Below are positions 46,075 through 57,241 of a DNA stretch of 64,000 bases, one piece after another. The translations under genes and the position numbers were made by a program. Position 1 is the first letter of the stretch. Every line of letters begins with the position of its first letter. The notes under the pieces are model-generated. The model saw only the letters and a program-made list of their open reading frames with translations, ran no database searches and had not been told where the DNA came from. The stretch spans positions 4,960,001-5,024,000 of the forward strand of contig JAOVFP010000002.1 in NCBI GenBank assembly GCA_025738555.1, written 5' to 3'. Origin of the DNA: Cyathus striatus. Its lineage: Eukaryota; Basidiomycota; Agaricomycetes; Agaricales; Nidulariaceae.

Positions 46075-48920
46075 ATGTCCGTCTCATCCCCCGAGAAAGA
46101 TGCTACAGTTTTACAAATGCCCTCCATTGATCACTCGCAACCGAGTGAGCCACAGATAATGGAAGTCATGAACGCTGATTACGCTCTAGCACTTTCGACT
46201 GGGCCGCAACTCAGCCCAACCAGCAAGAGATCCGTTAAACTTTTCTTCATTTTGCTTGTTGCGTTTATGGGGAGTTTATCAAATGGCTTCGATGGTTCAG
46301 GTCTGCACTTTATTATCTTGAATTAGTGTAATTTTTAATGTCAACAGTTATGAGCGCTGTAAACGGCATGGAGTATGTATTTTATTCTGACAGTAATTGG
46401 AATAATAGGGCTTAATCGTTGCCGCACGTAGACAGTACTTGAATTACTTTGGGATCGACGGACAAGACGCAGGTGGTGGCGTTGGAACAACCACCGCCAT
46501 TATTTTTGGAATTGTAAGCCATAAATGTTAACTCTGTTGTTCTGCTCAATATGTCGAGGAATTACAGTATTCCATTGGTATATCAAAATTTTGCTTGTCA
46601 CATCATTAACTCAGTTATCTATGCAGGTAGCATTGCTGGTGTTGTAGTTGCTGGGCCAACAGCAGATCGTTTCGGCCGCAGAGGTGGCATGGTGATATAT
46701 TATCCCCCCATCCAGTCTAGTCTTATTATTCATTGAACTCCATTTATGTTTGCGTAGTTCCTTGGAAGTGTGATCATTATTGTCGGTTAGTGTCTGCGTC
46801 GATCTTTGTTTTATAACGCTGATTTACCATCACTCTGTAAGGCGCCGTTGTGATCACAGTTGCAAAGAATATTACATACCTTCTTGGTGGGAGGTTTGTA
46901 CTTGGTTTTGGTGTCGCTATCACAACTACCGCCGCACCTTCATATGTAGTGGAGATGTCTCCACCTCAGGTATGTAATATGTCCTGAGGCGTAGGGCGCT
47001 GATATTCAAGGCTCAACTTCAGTGGCGTGGCCGTTTAACCGGATTGTAAGTGATTTGGTATCTTTTTGAGCTCTGAGCTTTTATTTCACTCTAGATATAA
47101 CAGTACATATGATCGCAGTTGTATTTTATCACTTCCTTGCCCATTATCATTGTAGCCTTTTATTACTCCGGATCTATTCTTTGCAGTGAGCGTTAATATT
47201 AATTTCATCTACTATTCCCCCCCGAGTTAAATCAATTTCTTGCCCAGCCGGAATCACGGTTGCTACTGGTCGTAATAGCGGTACACTTTCATTCAGAGCA
47301 CCTCTGGCTATACAGATTGCACCTGCAGGAATTTTGGCTATATTTTCTTTTTTCTTACCCGAAGTATTTAATACATTTCTATTCAATATCCTCGGTTTTT
47401 CACTGTGTTTCAATGCTAGTCTCCCCGGTGGCTTATCTCAGTAGGCAGACAGGCTGAGGCCCGCAAGATCCTTGCCGAGTACCACGGCGACGGCGACGAA
47501 AATGCCCCGTTGGTTCAACTAGAATGGAAAGAATACGAAGAAGCAGTAAAGTTGGATGCTTCTGACAAACGCTGGTACAGTATACATCATATAAGTCTGG
47601 AACATTGTCATCCTTTATGTTTACTCTGAAATTTTAGGTGGGATTACTCAGAACTTGTGAACACTAGAAATGCGAGATACAGGACACTCATGATGCTTCT
47701 TATGGGCTTTTTCGGGGTATATTCTACATTTATGTCTATTTTTACTTGCCGTTAAGTCAACGTTACAGCAATGGTCGGGAAATGGACTTGGGTAAGGAAA
47801 GGTAGAATATCATTTTCGACGAATCTAAATTCTTTGAAGCTACTTCCTCACGATTTTGTTCACAAACGCCGGCGTGGAAACTCAAAATGAGAAGCTTACA
47901 TTGAACTTCGTTAATACTATCGTCTCCGCTGCTGGCGCACTGATTGGAACTTCGCTTACTGACAAGGGTGAGTTAGCACATTCCTGAAAGCGGATTATGT
48001 TAATACGCACTCGCATTTAAGTTGGGCAGCGAGCGATGTGGTTCTGGGGAACTCTTGCTAGCGCTGGAACCCTTGCGATCGTTACTGGTAATGGGCTAAT
48101 GTTAACTTATTCACGAATAAGCTTGATACATTGGAATCGTAGGCTGTACGGCAAAATGGGGGAGAGATGGTGCTAATCCTCAGGGAGCCAATGCTGCCAT
48201 CGCATTCATCTGTGAGTCTGAATATTATTTTCATTCATGGGTTTGATCGGTTATACTCTACCAGTTTTATTCGGGTTTGTTTATAGCTTGACATACACCC
48301 CTCTGCAAGCTTTATACCCTGCAGAATGCCTTCAATACAACACGAGGTATTTTACCATCATCTTTAGCTTGCGTAAAGGAGGAATAAATTCTTATATTCT
48401 AGAGCGAAGGGAATGGCCGTGTAAGTTTCCATTGTAGTGTAGGTATAGTTGAATTTCTAGATTTTCTATTTAGATACGCTTTTGCTGTTAACTGTGCGTC
48501 GTTTGTGAACACTTACGCTGGCCCTATTGCCCTCGGAAGAATCCAGTGGAAGGTATGTCGTTTAGCAGAAGTTTGATTAATCTAATGTACAAATTCGACA
48601 GTATTACATCGTTTACGTTGTATGGGATCTTGTTGAATGCATGGTTATTTGGCTGTGTGCTGTGGAAACGAAGGGAAGAACATTGTACGTAGTTTCTATT
48701 ACTTCTCTTGAAATTATACCTACCGTTGCCTTCATCTAGGGAAGAGCTTAACGAAATCTTCGACGTACGTATTACAGTGTTAAAGATTTCTACAGTGCAT
48801 TGACTTAAGTCGATTTACCAAAAGGATCCCCATCCTGTCAGGGCATCTATTGTAAAGCAAAAAATCGCACTTGTGAAGGCAGAGCGGATAGAAATAGATG
48901 CTGTGGAGCATAGCGTTTAA
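46075..48920 (+). CDS. MFS sugar transporter (fungal lactose/hexose permease type)
   Basis: Twenty-three exons encode 547 residues: 46075-46300, 46348-46372, 46432-46513, 46568-46577, 46627-46691, 46758-46785, 46842-46969, 47023-47045, 47095-47102, 47156-47185, 47248-47363, 47420-47574, 47638-47716, 47769-47791, 47840-47967, 48022-48087, 48143-48211, 48265-48346, 48403-48420, 48474-48552, 48602-48684, 48740-48764, 48825-48920. Sugar-porter motifs are present: DRFGRRGGM between helices 2 and 3, PQWRGRLTGLYNTFYYSGS, LPESPRWLISVGRQAEARKI, YPAECLQYNTRAKGMAV and VETKGRTLEELNEIF at the end of helix 12. Twelve membrane helices are expected. Exon 9 has 8 nt and exon 4 has 10 nt; both are needed to keep conserved residues. 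Family members import hexoses or disaccharides; the substrate is not determinable. Confidence 0.93.
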
Positions 48921-49095
48921 ACCCTCAGACTTTCCTTATCACATCGGCACATGTGGTGGTGTATTATTCATTCATAGTAATTTCAAACATACTTGGAAGT
49001 GGCCAGTGTGCGTCAGAAGTTCATTACGATTAAAATACAACCCTAAACAGAGGTAGCAAGGAACGAAATGTGTAGATAGCAGCAGTAACGAAATG

Positions 49096-50230
49096 TTACT
49101 TCCTCGCAAAGGTGATCTGGAAGCGATAAGTAAGATAGGTTCTAGAGAGGAATATCCACATACCTTGATCTTGTTTTCACCGTCCAACTTGTAATTGTGA
49201 AGCGCATCCTTTGCAATGCCTGCGCTGCCTTCGTCGATATACTCTACGAATGCAATGTCCTTTTTCGTTGGAATGAGACGTACTTCGTAAAGGTTGGGAT
49301 ATCTGAAGATAATAAATATAGTCAAAACAGTGTAAGAACAACCTTGCTGAAGTAACATACTGCGAGAATAAAGCCATAAGCTGGTCCTTCGTGACATTCT
49401 CTGGAAGATTTTGCAAGAACAAAATTTTGTTGGGAGGTAAGTATTCGTCAGGCATCTGGACGTTGGGACGTTTTGGTGCAGGGATTGCGGCGGCGCCATC
49501 CACTAAACACAGCGTTCAGAATGCGCAAACTTTTGGCATACAAGAAACATACTTTCTGCCGCTAATCTCTTTGCGCGGAACTTGGCCTTCAAAGGATTGG
49601 TATACCGCGTCGCCTCTGGAAGAGGAAAAGTAAGCACCTTAAAACCGAAAGGAAAAATATACGTACTTTTGTGTTCCTCCCTTTGCTTTTTGTGTTCGTC
49701 AAAGTGGTCTGCATCCAATTTCTTCACAACAGCATCAGATCGTGTTCGCGCAAATGAGATTTGCTACGCGTTGATTAATGATAATAAGGCCGGGAGGAAT
49801 AGTAAAACCAGGCATACCATAGGCTTTGAGTACAGCGGAAACCTTTGAACATCCTTCATTGCCTTCTTCGCGACGTCTGCGGACGCAAAGGAAACGAATG
49901 CCTGGCCTCTCATTCGAAGATTCTTGTGTGCGACAACGTCAAGCACTTCGCCATACGACTTAAATAGCCCGCGTAACGAAGCTTTCATAACTAAGCCAAT
50001 GAAGGAAAGATGCCATTGGAATATTGTAACGGGTGCAACAGAAAAATAATACCTTCTGGTTTAATCTTTTCGTTCAGATTTTGAATATATAATGTTTCGC
50101 ATGCCTGTTCTTCGGGCGCTGGCGGTGTGGACTGGGTTTCATCTGGTGTACTAGTTGCGGTGACTCCAGTTGCAAGAACACCTTGCATTTGATTGGGTAT
50201 TGAGGGTGCGGGAGCCGCGATTTCAGCCAT
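49096..50230 (-). CDS. U1A/U2B''-type spliceosomal protein with two RRMs
   Basis: Seven minus-strand exons: 50230-50053, 49990-49818, 49763-49667, 49615-49553, 49502-49361, 49302-49164 and 49116-49096 encode 270 residues. RRM1 has RNP2 TLYIQNLN and RNP1 RGQAFVSF; RRM2 has RNP2 ILFLQNLP and RNP1 DIAFVEYI. The linker is Lys/Arg rich. Two RRMs in this arrangement, with the ISFARTRSDAV block after RRM1 and KIKITFARK at the end, identify the U1A/U2B'' family, which binds the stem-loops of U1 or U2 snRNA. Most fungi have one such protein serving both roles. It is head to head with polymerase eta, 201 bp apart. Confidence 0.95.
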
Positions 50231-50431
50231 GATTGAGGAGGACTCGAGGAGAAGTTGTGATAGTAAGTAGCTAGCAAAGGCTCGGAGTTAGGAGTGTGTA
50301 CGGCCGTGATCACAACGTTCAATACGCTGCTGCTGCTTTCGTTTTCCTCACCCCACGGTACTTACATCCTATTTACATTTTCTACTTTTCTCAGTGTATC
50401 TCCTTCGCCATCTAAGTTATTCGTTATCTAT

Positions 50432-52876
50432 ATGGATATAGATACCTCTGCTCCTCAAGTGCAACATTCGCTCTGGAAAGGCAAATACAAAGCTCTGGAC
50501 CAGGACTTCTCCGACCTCAATCCAACTATCACCTACCGACACATTCTTTCTCAGAACCTCGGCGTTAACGATCCTCTACGTACAATCGCACTCTGTGATT
50601 GCGATGCTTTTTATGCGAGCTGCGAAATGGTGCGATTGGGAGTGAGCGAAGATACTCCTTTGGTTGTAGAGCAATGGGAGTCCTTGATTGCTGTCAACTA
50701 TGCTGCGAGGAAATTTGGTATTTCCAGAATGGATAAATCCAGCGATGCGAAGAAACGATGCCCTGTCTTAAAGGTGGTTCATGTTTCCACTTTTAAGGAA
50801 GGAGAGAAGGAACCTGGTTACTGGGGCAAGGTCGATAGCAATACCCATAAGGTATGAAAACAATAATTTTTTTTGAATCTTTGTATTTTTCAAAGTTAGG
50901 TTTCACTGGACTACTATCGTCGAGAGAGTATGAAGGTCAATATAATGCTCAAAGAGGGTTTGATCGACTGTGAGATTGGTACGAGTCCGTTCAGTGATCT
51001 TGCTCTGGTTAATATTAATGACTTTATAGAAAAGGCATCCATTGACGAAGCATTTATAGATTTGACGAAAGCCGTGCGGATTACTCTCTTGGAGCGGTAC
51101 CCGTACTTGGCGGAGGTTCCTCCAGAAGGTATAGGTAGTCCTCTTCCACCCCCGCCTGCAATACAATGGAACAATTTAGGACACGTAGTACCGCTTACTT
51201 CTTCAGACAGTTCTGATTTAGATACTTCTGGCCAGTCCGTTGGCGTAAATCCTTCCCTGCAAGAGGTCGAGACTACTTGGCATGACGTCGCTCTCTCTAT
51301 TGCTGCAGAAATGGTGGCAAAAGTCAGGCGAGAAATTCATAGCAAATTAGGATATACATTATCTGCCGTTAGGTCACGTTTATTACTCAAAAATATAGCT
51401 TCTTACTGTGGAACAGGGGATTGCGCGCAATAAGTTCCTAGCTAAGGTACGCGCCAAAGGCTTGTTTGATCAAAAGCTTCGATATCTCATTGCTTGGGAA
51501 GTTAGCGGCTTCTTACAAGAAGCCTAACGACCAGGTATGTTAACACCAAACTTCTCGTTCTTGTGACTGTAAATGGCTTCCTTAATCGTGACTCAGAGCA
51601 TTTTAAGGAACTGCGCAATCAGTAACTATCTGAAGCCCATGCCTTTCCAAAAGGTAACTATGGCATTATGACATGTGCATCGCTCAATCTACTGCTTATT
51701 TGTATATATAGATTCGTTTTCTTGGAGGCAAGCTTGGTAAGGCAATTGCAAAAGAGTACGAAGCTTCCACTGTCGGTGATCTATTGTGAGTTTGGAATAT
51801 TTATGCGCTCTACTTCGACTTACCGAATGAATTCAGATTCATCTCATTAGGTAAATATAATTATCTGTGCTGAGCTATTCCTCAAGCATTCACAGATGAT
51901 ATGAGAAGTAAGTTTGGTGAAGAGTGCATTTGGGTATACGAGGTCATTCGGTGAATACTTTCAATCTCAGTACTATAATAGTCACGTACCTAATTTTTCG
52001 GATATTAGGGGGATCGATAGAAACGAAGGTATTTAGCTTTTGACTGGCTATTAAGTTAATACTAATATCTGTTTACAGTGAAAGATAAAGGTTCCAATTT
52101 AGCGAAGAGTATGCTTGCAGCTAAGAGTTTACCTAAACCAATAACTAAACCATCGGATGGTTATCATTGGATACGCGTGCTAGCTGCTGAATTGGCGTTA
52201 AGACTTAAAGATGCACGAGAATTAAGTCCTAACCTTTGGCCTAGGTCCATTGCTTTACTTGCTAGGCTAGGAAAAGGTATACATTTACATTGTAATACTT
52301 TTATGATGATGGCTAATGGAATACTTAGGTTACGATACAGGTCGCTCAAAGCAAGCACCATTTCCATTCATCAAGGATATTACAGTGGATGCTATTGCCT
52401 CTGCTGGAAGGAAGCTTTGGCAGGAATTGGTCGGGACAAGTGCAACACTGAATGTAACGCATATTCAATTAGCATTCACCGGCATAGATGTATCGGATCC
52501 AGGGCAACAGACGATCGAAGGATTCCTCTCCGGAGCTCGTTCTGGAAAACGACATTTTTCAAATAATGAATCACGTGACAATTATGAGTGCACATCTAAC
52601 AATACCAGTCGTACAAGCACTGCTATTTCATTCGTCTGTCCGAAATGCAAGAAAGCTATTCAAAAGAATAACATGGAATCTATTACAAAAGCGGAGCAAG
52701 AGGAGGCGTTATCCCGGCTTCGTACGGAACATGAAGACTTTCATTTCGCTCAGGACCTATCTCGTGATCATAATGCCTCTGCTATCATACCTGCTCCGCC
52801 CAAAAAACGGCTCAAGCTCGAGAAGAAGCGAAAGGAAACCCAGGGAATTGAAAAATTCTTCCCCAAGAAGAGTTGA
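50432..52876 (+). CDS. RAD30: DNA polymerase eta (Rad30), translesion Y-family polymerase
   Basis: Twelve exons: 50432-50851, 50900-50978, 51030-51367, 51417-51446, 51502-51534, 51597-51653, 51712-51785, 51837-51850, 51896-51950, 52009-52028, 52079-52276 and 52329-52876 encode 621 residues. Catalytic metal ligands are in CDCDAFYASCE and SIDEAFID. GIARNKFLAKLAASYKKPN and FLGGKLGKAIAKEYEA complete the palm and thumb, and the little finger follows. Near the C-terminus is a UBZ zinc finger (CPKC...HEDFH), which binds ubiquitinated PCNA, and the chain ends with a PIP box QGIEKFF for PCNA. The enzyme copies past UV cyclobutane dimers. Exons 8 (14 nt) and 10 (20 nt) are microexons; one donor reads GTTAGG. 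Confidence 0.95.
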
Positions 52877-53541
52877 ATTCGGTATATGCTGATTATTCCA
52901 ATATGCAAATACCAAGTATTGTTTCATATACGGATAGATGGTATATCACAGGAAACTTTTTACCAGTGTTGCTAAGTCTGCTAAGTCCTTAGTGTAAAGA
53001 TTGACATGCGGATCTGTCGGTCTGGTGAAACAGTTAATCGAGAGTTTTTTTTTATGTAACTTGTCAGATCTTAAGGCTATCCATTTTTACCCTAAACTTA
53101 AATCGAACCCGACAACCTCAACTTCATCGAGTGTGTGCATGGTTACATATATACTTATAGTAAGTACATATCAGTCATTCGATACATTTACACTTGCCGC
53201 CTCGGCCGCATCTGAACATATGAGCAGCGAAGCAACATTGAATAATGAAGGTCGAGTTCCTAACTTCTTTGGGGACCATTGCCCAACGAACGTATGGCGC
53301 TATTCGACGCTATGTATAGCTTCCGGACTTCGCGTGCTATAACACACTGCCTTTACGTCACCCTGCAAATATCCTCGAAAGCCGAACTGGTGTCAAGGGA
53401 CAGGTCTTGGACTGGTCACCGGCCACCGTTTCATATGGTTCATCTAATTATATCATCCAAACAATTTGATTTCGATGATTTAAAAGGCTTGACAGTGATT
53501 TTCGTCGCTTCCCTATCTATCGACTCTCCCGAACCCCCATT
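52877..53541. other. intergenic region before the chitinase
   Basis: About 665 bases with no gene seen. It contains an 8-9-base T run near 53046 and is otherwise unremarkable. It should include the polymerase eta 3' UTR and the chitinase promoter. Confidence 0.5.
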
Positions 53542-55027
53542 ATGTGGAGTGTCCTGCTCTTTATTGCCCTAGTGCAGCAGCCTGTCACTGTTGTGAGCTC
53601 TAAAGTTGCTGCAGCTTGGTACGCCGGCTGGCATTCCGACTCGACTCCAGCTTTCCCTCTGACCAGCGTTAGCTGGTCCAAATACACGCACTTGACATAT
53701 GCCTTTGCGTATGATGCGACTCTCGTTCTTTTCTGTATCCCTCACTAATATTCATGATTGCCGCAGGGAAACCACTCCCGATGTTAGGCAGCTCAGCTTG
53801 AATGGGTCTAACCCGGACTTGCTCCCGCAATTCGTGTCTACCGCCCATAAACATGTAGGTCTAGCGGTGTTGTAACGCGATGTATACTGATGTAATGACA
53901 GGGCGTGAAAGCTCTCGTTTCTATCGGAGGATGGACAGGATCACGTTGGTGGTCGTCAAACGTTGGCTCAGCAGCAAACAGAACTGCATTTGTGAAGACT
54001 GTCACAAACTTGTTCAGAGATACAACCTTGATGGCCTTGACTTCGAGTACGGTAATTCGTCACTTTGAAATGAACGGAGTACTGACGTTGGCATCAGCTG
54101 GGAATATCCGGGTAACCAAGGAATTGGCTGCAACGTCATCTCTACTCAAGATACCTCTAACTTCCTTGCGTTTTTGCAGTTGCTCCGCCGAGACCCCATT
54201 GGCTCCAAGTTAATTCTGTCCGCTGCCACTGCTACGGCACCTTTCATTGGGGTAGATGGAAATCCATCTGCCGATGTGTCTGGATTTGCGCAATACTTGA
54301 ATTGGATCGCCATCATGAACTACGACATTTGGGGGTCTTGGAGCTCTGCTGTTGGTCCCAATGCACCCTTGGACGATTCATGTGCCTCAGCAGCTAATCA
54401 AGCTGGTTCAGCTGTTTCAGCTGTGAGGAAATGGTCTGCAGCAGGCATGCCTTTAAACCAAATTGTGCTTGGTGTTCCAGGTTACGGGCACTCCTTCCGA
54501 GTTAGCGAAGCAGATGCATTTGAGAATGGGTCGACGGAAGCCCTTAGAGCTTATCCTAGTTTCGAAACCACTGATCCACCGGTCGGTGATGCCTGGGATG
54601 ACGGTGCCGGTACAGACGAGTGCGGGAATGTAAGCGGACCGGGAGGCAATGTTGACTACTGGGGGCTGGTCTCCCTTGGCTATCTCAATGACGATGGAAC
54701 TCCCAAGCAGGGTATCGCGTACCGGTTCGACAACTGTAGCCAAACTGTGAGTAGTTGTCCACAACGCAGCACGTCTGGCTAACACATACCTTCAGCCTTA
54801 TGTCTACAACCCCACTACGCAGATCATGATTTCATTCGATAATGCCCAGGTATTGTCTATAAATCTTAAATAAATCACACCACTTACTTTCATTTCTCGG
54901 TCAGTCTTTTTCTGCGAAAGGCTCGCTAATTAAATCAACAGGTCTGAGAGGATTTGCTATGTGGGAGGCAGGAGGTGATTTTAAAGACACTTTACTGAAC
55001 TCCATTCGAAGAGCTGCTGGGTTTTGA
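53542..55027 (+). CDS. GH18 chitinase, secreted, with an apparent -1 frameshift
   Basis: Six exons: 53542-53708, 53767-53854, 53902-54046, 54098-54746, 54796-54849 and 54905-55027; about 408 residues. A signal peptide (MWSVLLFIALVQQPVTVVSS) precedes a GH18 barrel: LVSIGGWTGSRWW, then DGLDFDWEYPG with the catalytic Glu, the Asp codon being completed across an intron, then WIAIMNYDIWG, LGVPGYGHSF and GFAMWEAGGDF. In exon 3 the frame changes between TNLFRD and YNLDGLDF at about 54023; exon 3 is one base short. No GT...AG pair could explain it. It would hydrolyse chitin, in wall remodelling or feeding. All catalytic residues are otherwise kept. Confidence 0.88.
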
Positions 55028-55176
55028 AACTTTAGCTAGTTTTTGCCGAGACGGGGTATTCACATTTCTTGGCAATAGTGATTGCGCATAAAGGTACATA
55101 TAAAATATTATGTCCTAGTGTCTAGATAAATGAGCGTTAGCACTGGCTAGTCGTAATATAAATATACATCTGGCAT

Positions 55177-57120
55177 TTAATCCTCCAGTTCAAATCCGGC
55201 TGTATGTAAAACTGTAGCGAACTGTGAAGAGAGAAATCAGATATATAGCGAGATGTGTAGGAATTTCCACAGCTAACCTGAACCTTTGCAATAGCATAAA
55301 GCTGTACAAATGAGTAGCCCTCACGGTCACTAAGATCACCACTATTGTGATACATAGGGTCGACAACTAGTAAGGAGGAAACATTGAGTGAACAGAAGTT
55401 TGAATGCTAAATTCAACTCACTGGGACCGGCGCGCTCGAACACCTGGGTAGAGGGATATCCTTGCTCGTGGAAAGACTAAAAACAGTTCTATTATACATT
55501 CTTCAAATGATTTGTTATATGCAATACCTGATGATCACTACAGCATGCCTGCCAAATCAAGACACCTGTAACCAATTTGATAAATCATATACTTACTGGT
55601 GTATATCCTACCACAAGTTCTGGACTGTAGATAGCAGAAATATTCGCCACAAGTTGAGTTACTTCTGGCGTTCCAATACTGAAACAACGCATAAGGCAAT
55701 CACGAAGTAAAATGTTCAGACTGCTTACATATCAGGTAGTCCTAGCTGAAGAGGCTCGCCTGGAGCTCGATATGCAAGCATATCGGCTTGGATCATAAGT
55801 GTAATATTTTCTCCTGCCTCTCTCAACTCTCCTAAACACAATCAGGTCTATTGCATCGCCAGAGAGGTGTCCACTCACGGGCATATGCCTTGGATCCCAG
55901 CAATCCTTGCTCTTCGCCGGCAAATGCCACCAGTTCAACATTCCTGTGAAATTTCACCCCTTTTCGCGCGATGGTGCGCGCAATCGCAAGAATTGCCGTG
56001 GTTCCGGAGCCATCATCATCACCTCCAGGTGCGCGAGTACTACCAAAAGAACCACGGCTATCATAGTGGCCACTAATGATAATTGTGTCATTTGTATTTC
56101 CCGTGGAAGCATAACGGCTGTATAATTTTCAACAACTAAGCAAGAAAAACAAGGAAATCGACATACCAGACGACATTAGGAGCAAAACCTTCGAGGAACA
56201 ATTTAAGTTTGCACTTAGCCCCGGTATCTTCGAAACGTTGTTTCAGCCAGTGGGCAGCCGTTATAGCTCCGACGGAAAATGAATGTCTGGAGATAATTCC
56301 AGACACACCATCTTCGCCGGTAAGGAATCTAATATCATTCTTCATATGAGGGATTGAGATGTTGTTCACCACAGAGGCCACGATAGGGTCAAACTTCAAC
56401 TTAGATAAGACTTGTCGAACAGGTTCGATTGCTGCATCTGGTACGGGAATATAGGAGATAGGTTGTTGAGAAAGGAGTGTCGATTTCCAGTATCGAGGCA
56501 ACAATGTATCTATGTTCCTTGCCGATCCCGAATCCACAGATAAGAGAGCAGCTCCCTTTGTCCTATAGTGCACCTGGTACAAGGTCTGCAAAGATACGAG
56601 AGGATCATCTCTAGATGGGTTCAAATGCAAGGCTTCTTGATTACCGTTGCCTTGACCCATATATGCTCCATCAATAGCTTTCAGGCTATCCGCCACTGCG
56701 GTTTGCTCTACCCAGACTAGCTGATTTCTAGCTCGGGAACAGGCGTGAAATTAGACGGCTGAACATACTGCTGAAGAGAGTCTATACAAGGACTATCCGA
56801 TGAGACGCTGATGATACTGTTGATACGGCCTCCATCTAGATAATTCCCAAAGAAATTGTCTTTCAAGCAGGAGTCTTGATAAATGATGTTCGCGTCGAAA
56901 GGCAACACCAGAAGGAGTCCAACCGGAACTTTAGCCTGTATGAGCATTGAATCACGCAGAAAGGTGCAAGACTCGGAGATTGGCAAGAGGCTGAGAAATT
57001 GCTGGGAAGAAACCGTGGGCCCTGGCCCCTGGGGTAAAGATATGTATGGCACAGCCACAACTCTAACTTCCGTTCGCGTCCTCTTAGGCGCCAGAGCGCA
57101 TCATCACCCTCCTTAGTGCG
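55177..57120 (-). CDS. M28-family zinc aminopeptidase
   Basis: The 3' exons are firm: 56117-55879, 55831-55729, 55678-55597, 55548-55528, 55476-55422, 55366-55278 and 55221-55177. Before them a long exon ends at 56167. The zinc ligands of the M28 fold appear in order: His in SGHYDSRG, bridging Asp in GGDDDGSG, the Glu pair in FAGEEQGLLGS, Asp in MIQADM and His in DPMYHNSGD. A Cys pair (ACCSDHQ) forms its own 21-nt exon. The N-terminal part has LLPISESCTFLRDS and DGGRINSIISVSSDSPCIDS. At about 56718 the frame changes between PVPELEIS and LVWVEQTAVADS: a missing base or a 45-nt intron. The first exon and any signal peptide were not found. It is divergent from VAC14. Confidence 0.87.
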
Positions 57121-57241
57121 CTGCAGCACTGGCGACCTGATTCACCAACGTCTTCTTCCTTATGATTTGAACACTTACGATCACATCTCTCCCTTTAATT
57201 TCCTCACGACTCGCTTACTTGCATCAAATAATGGGTAAAAT

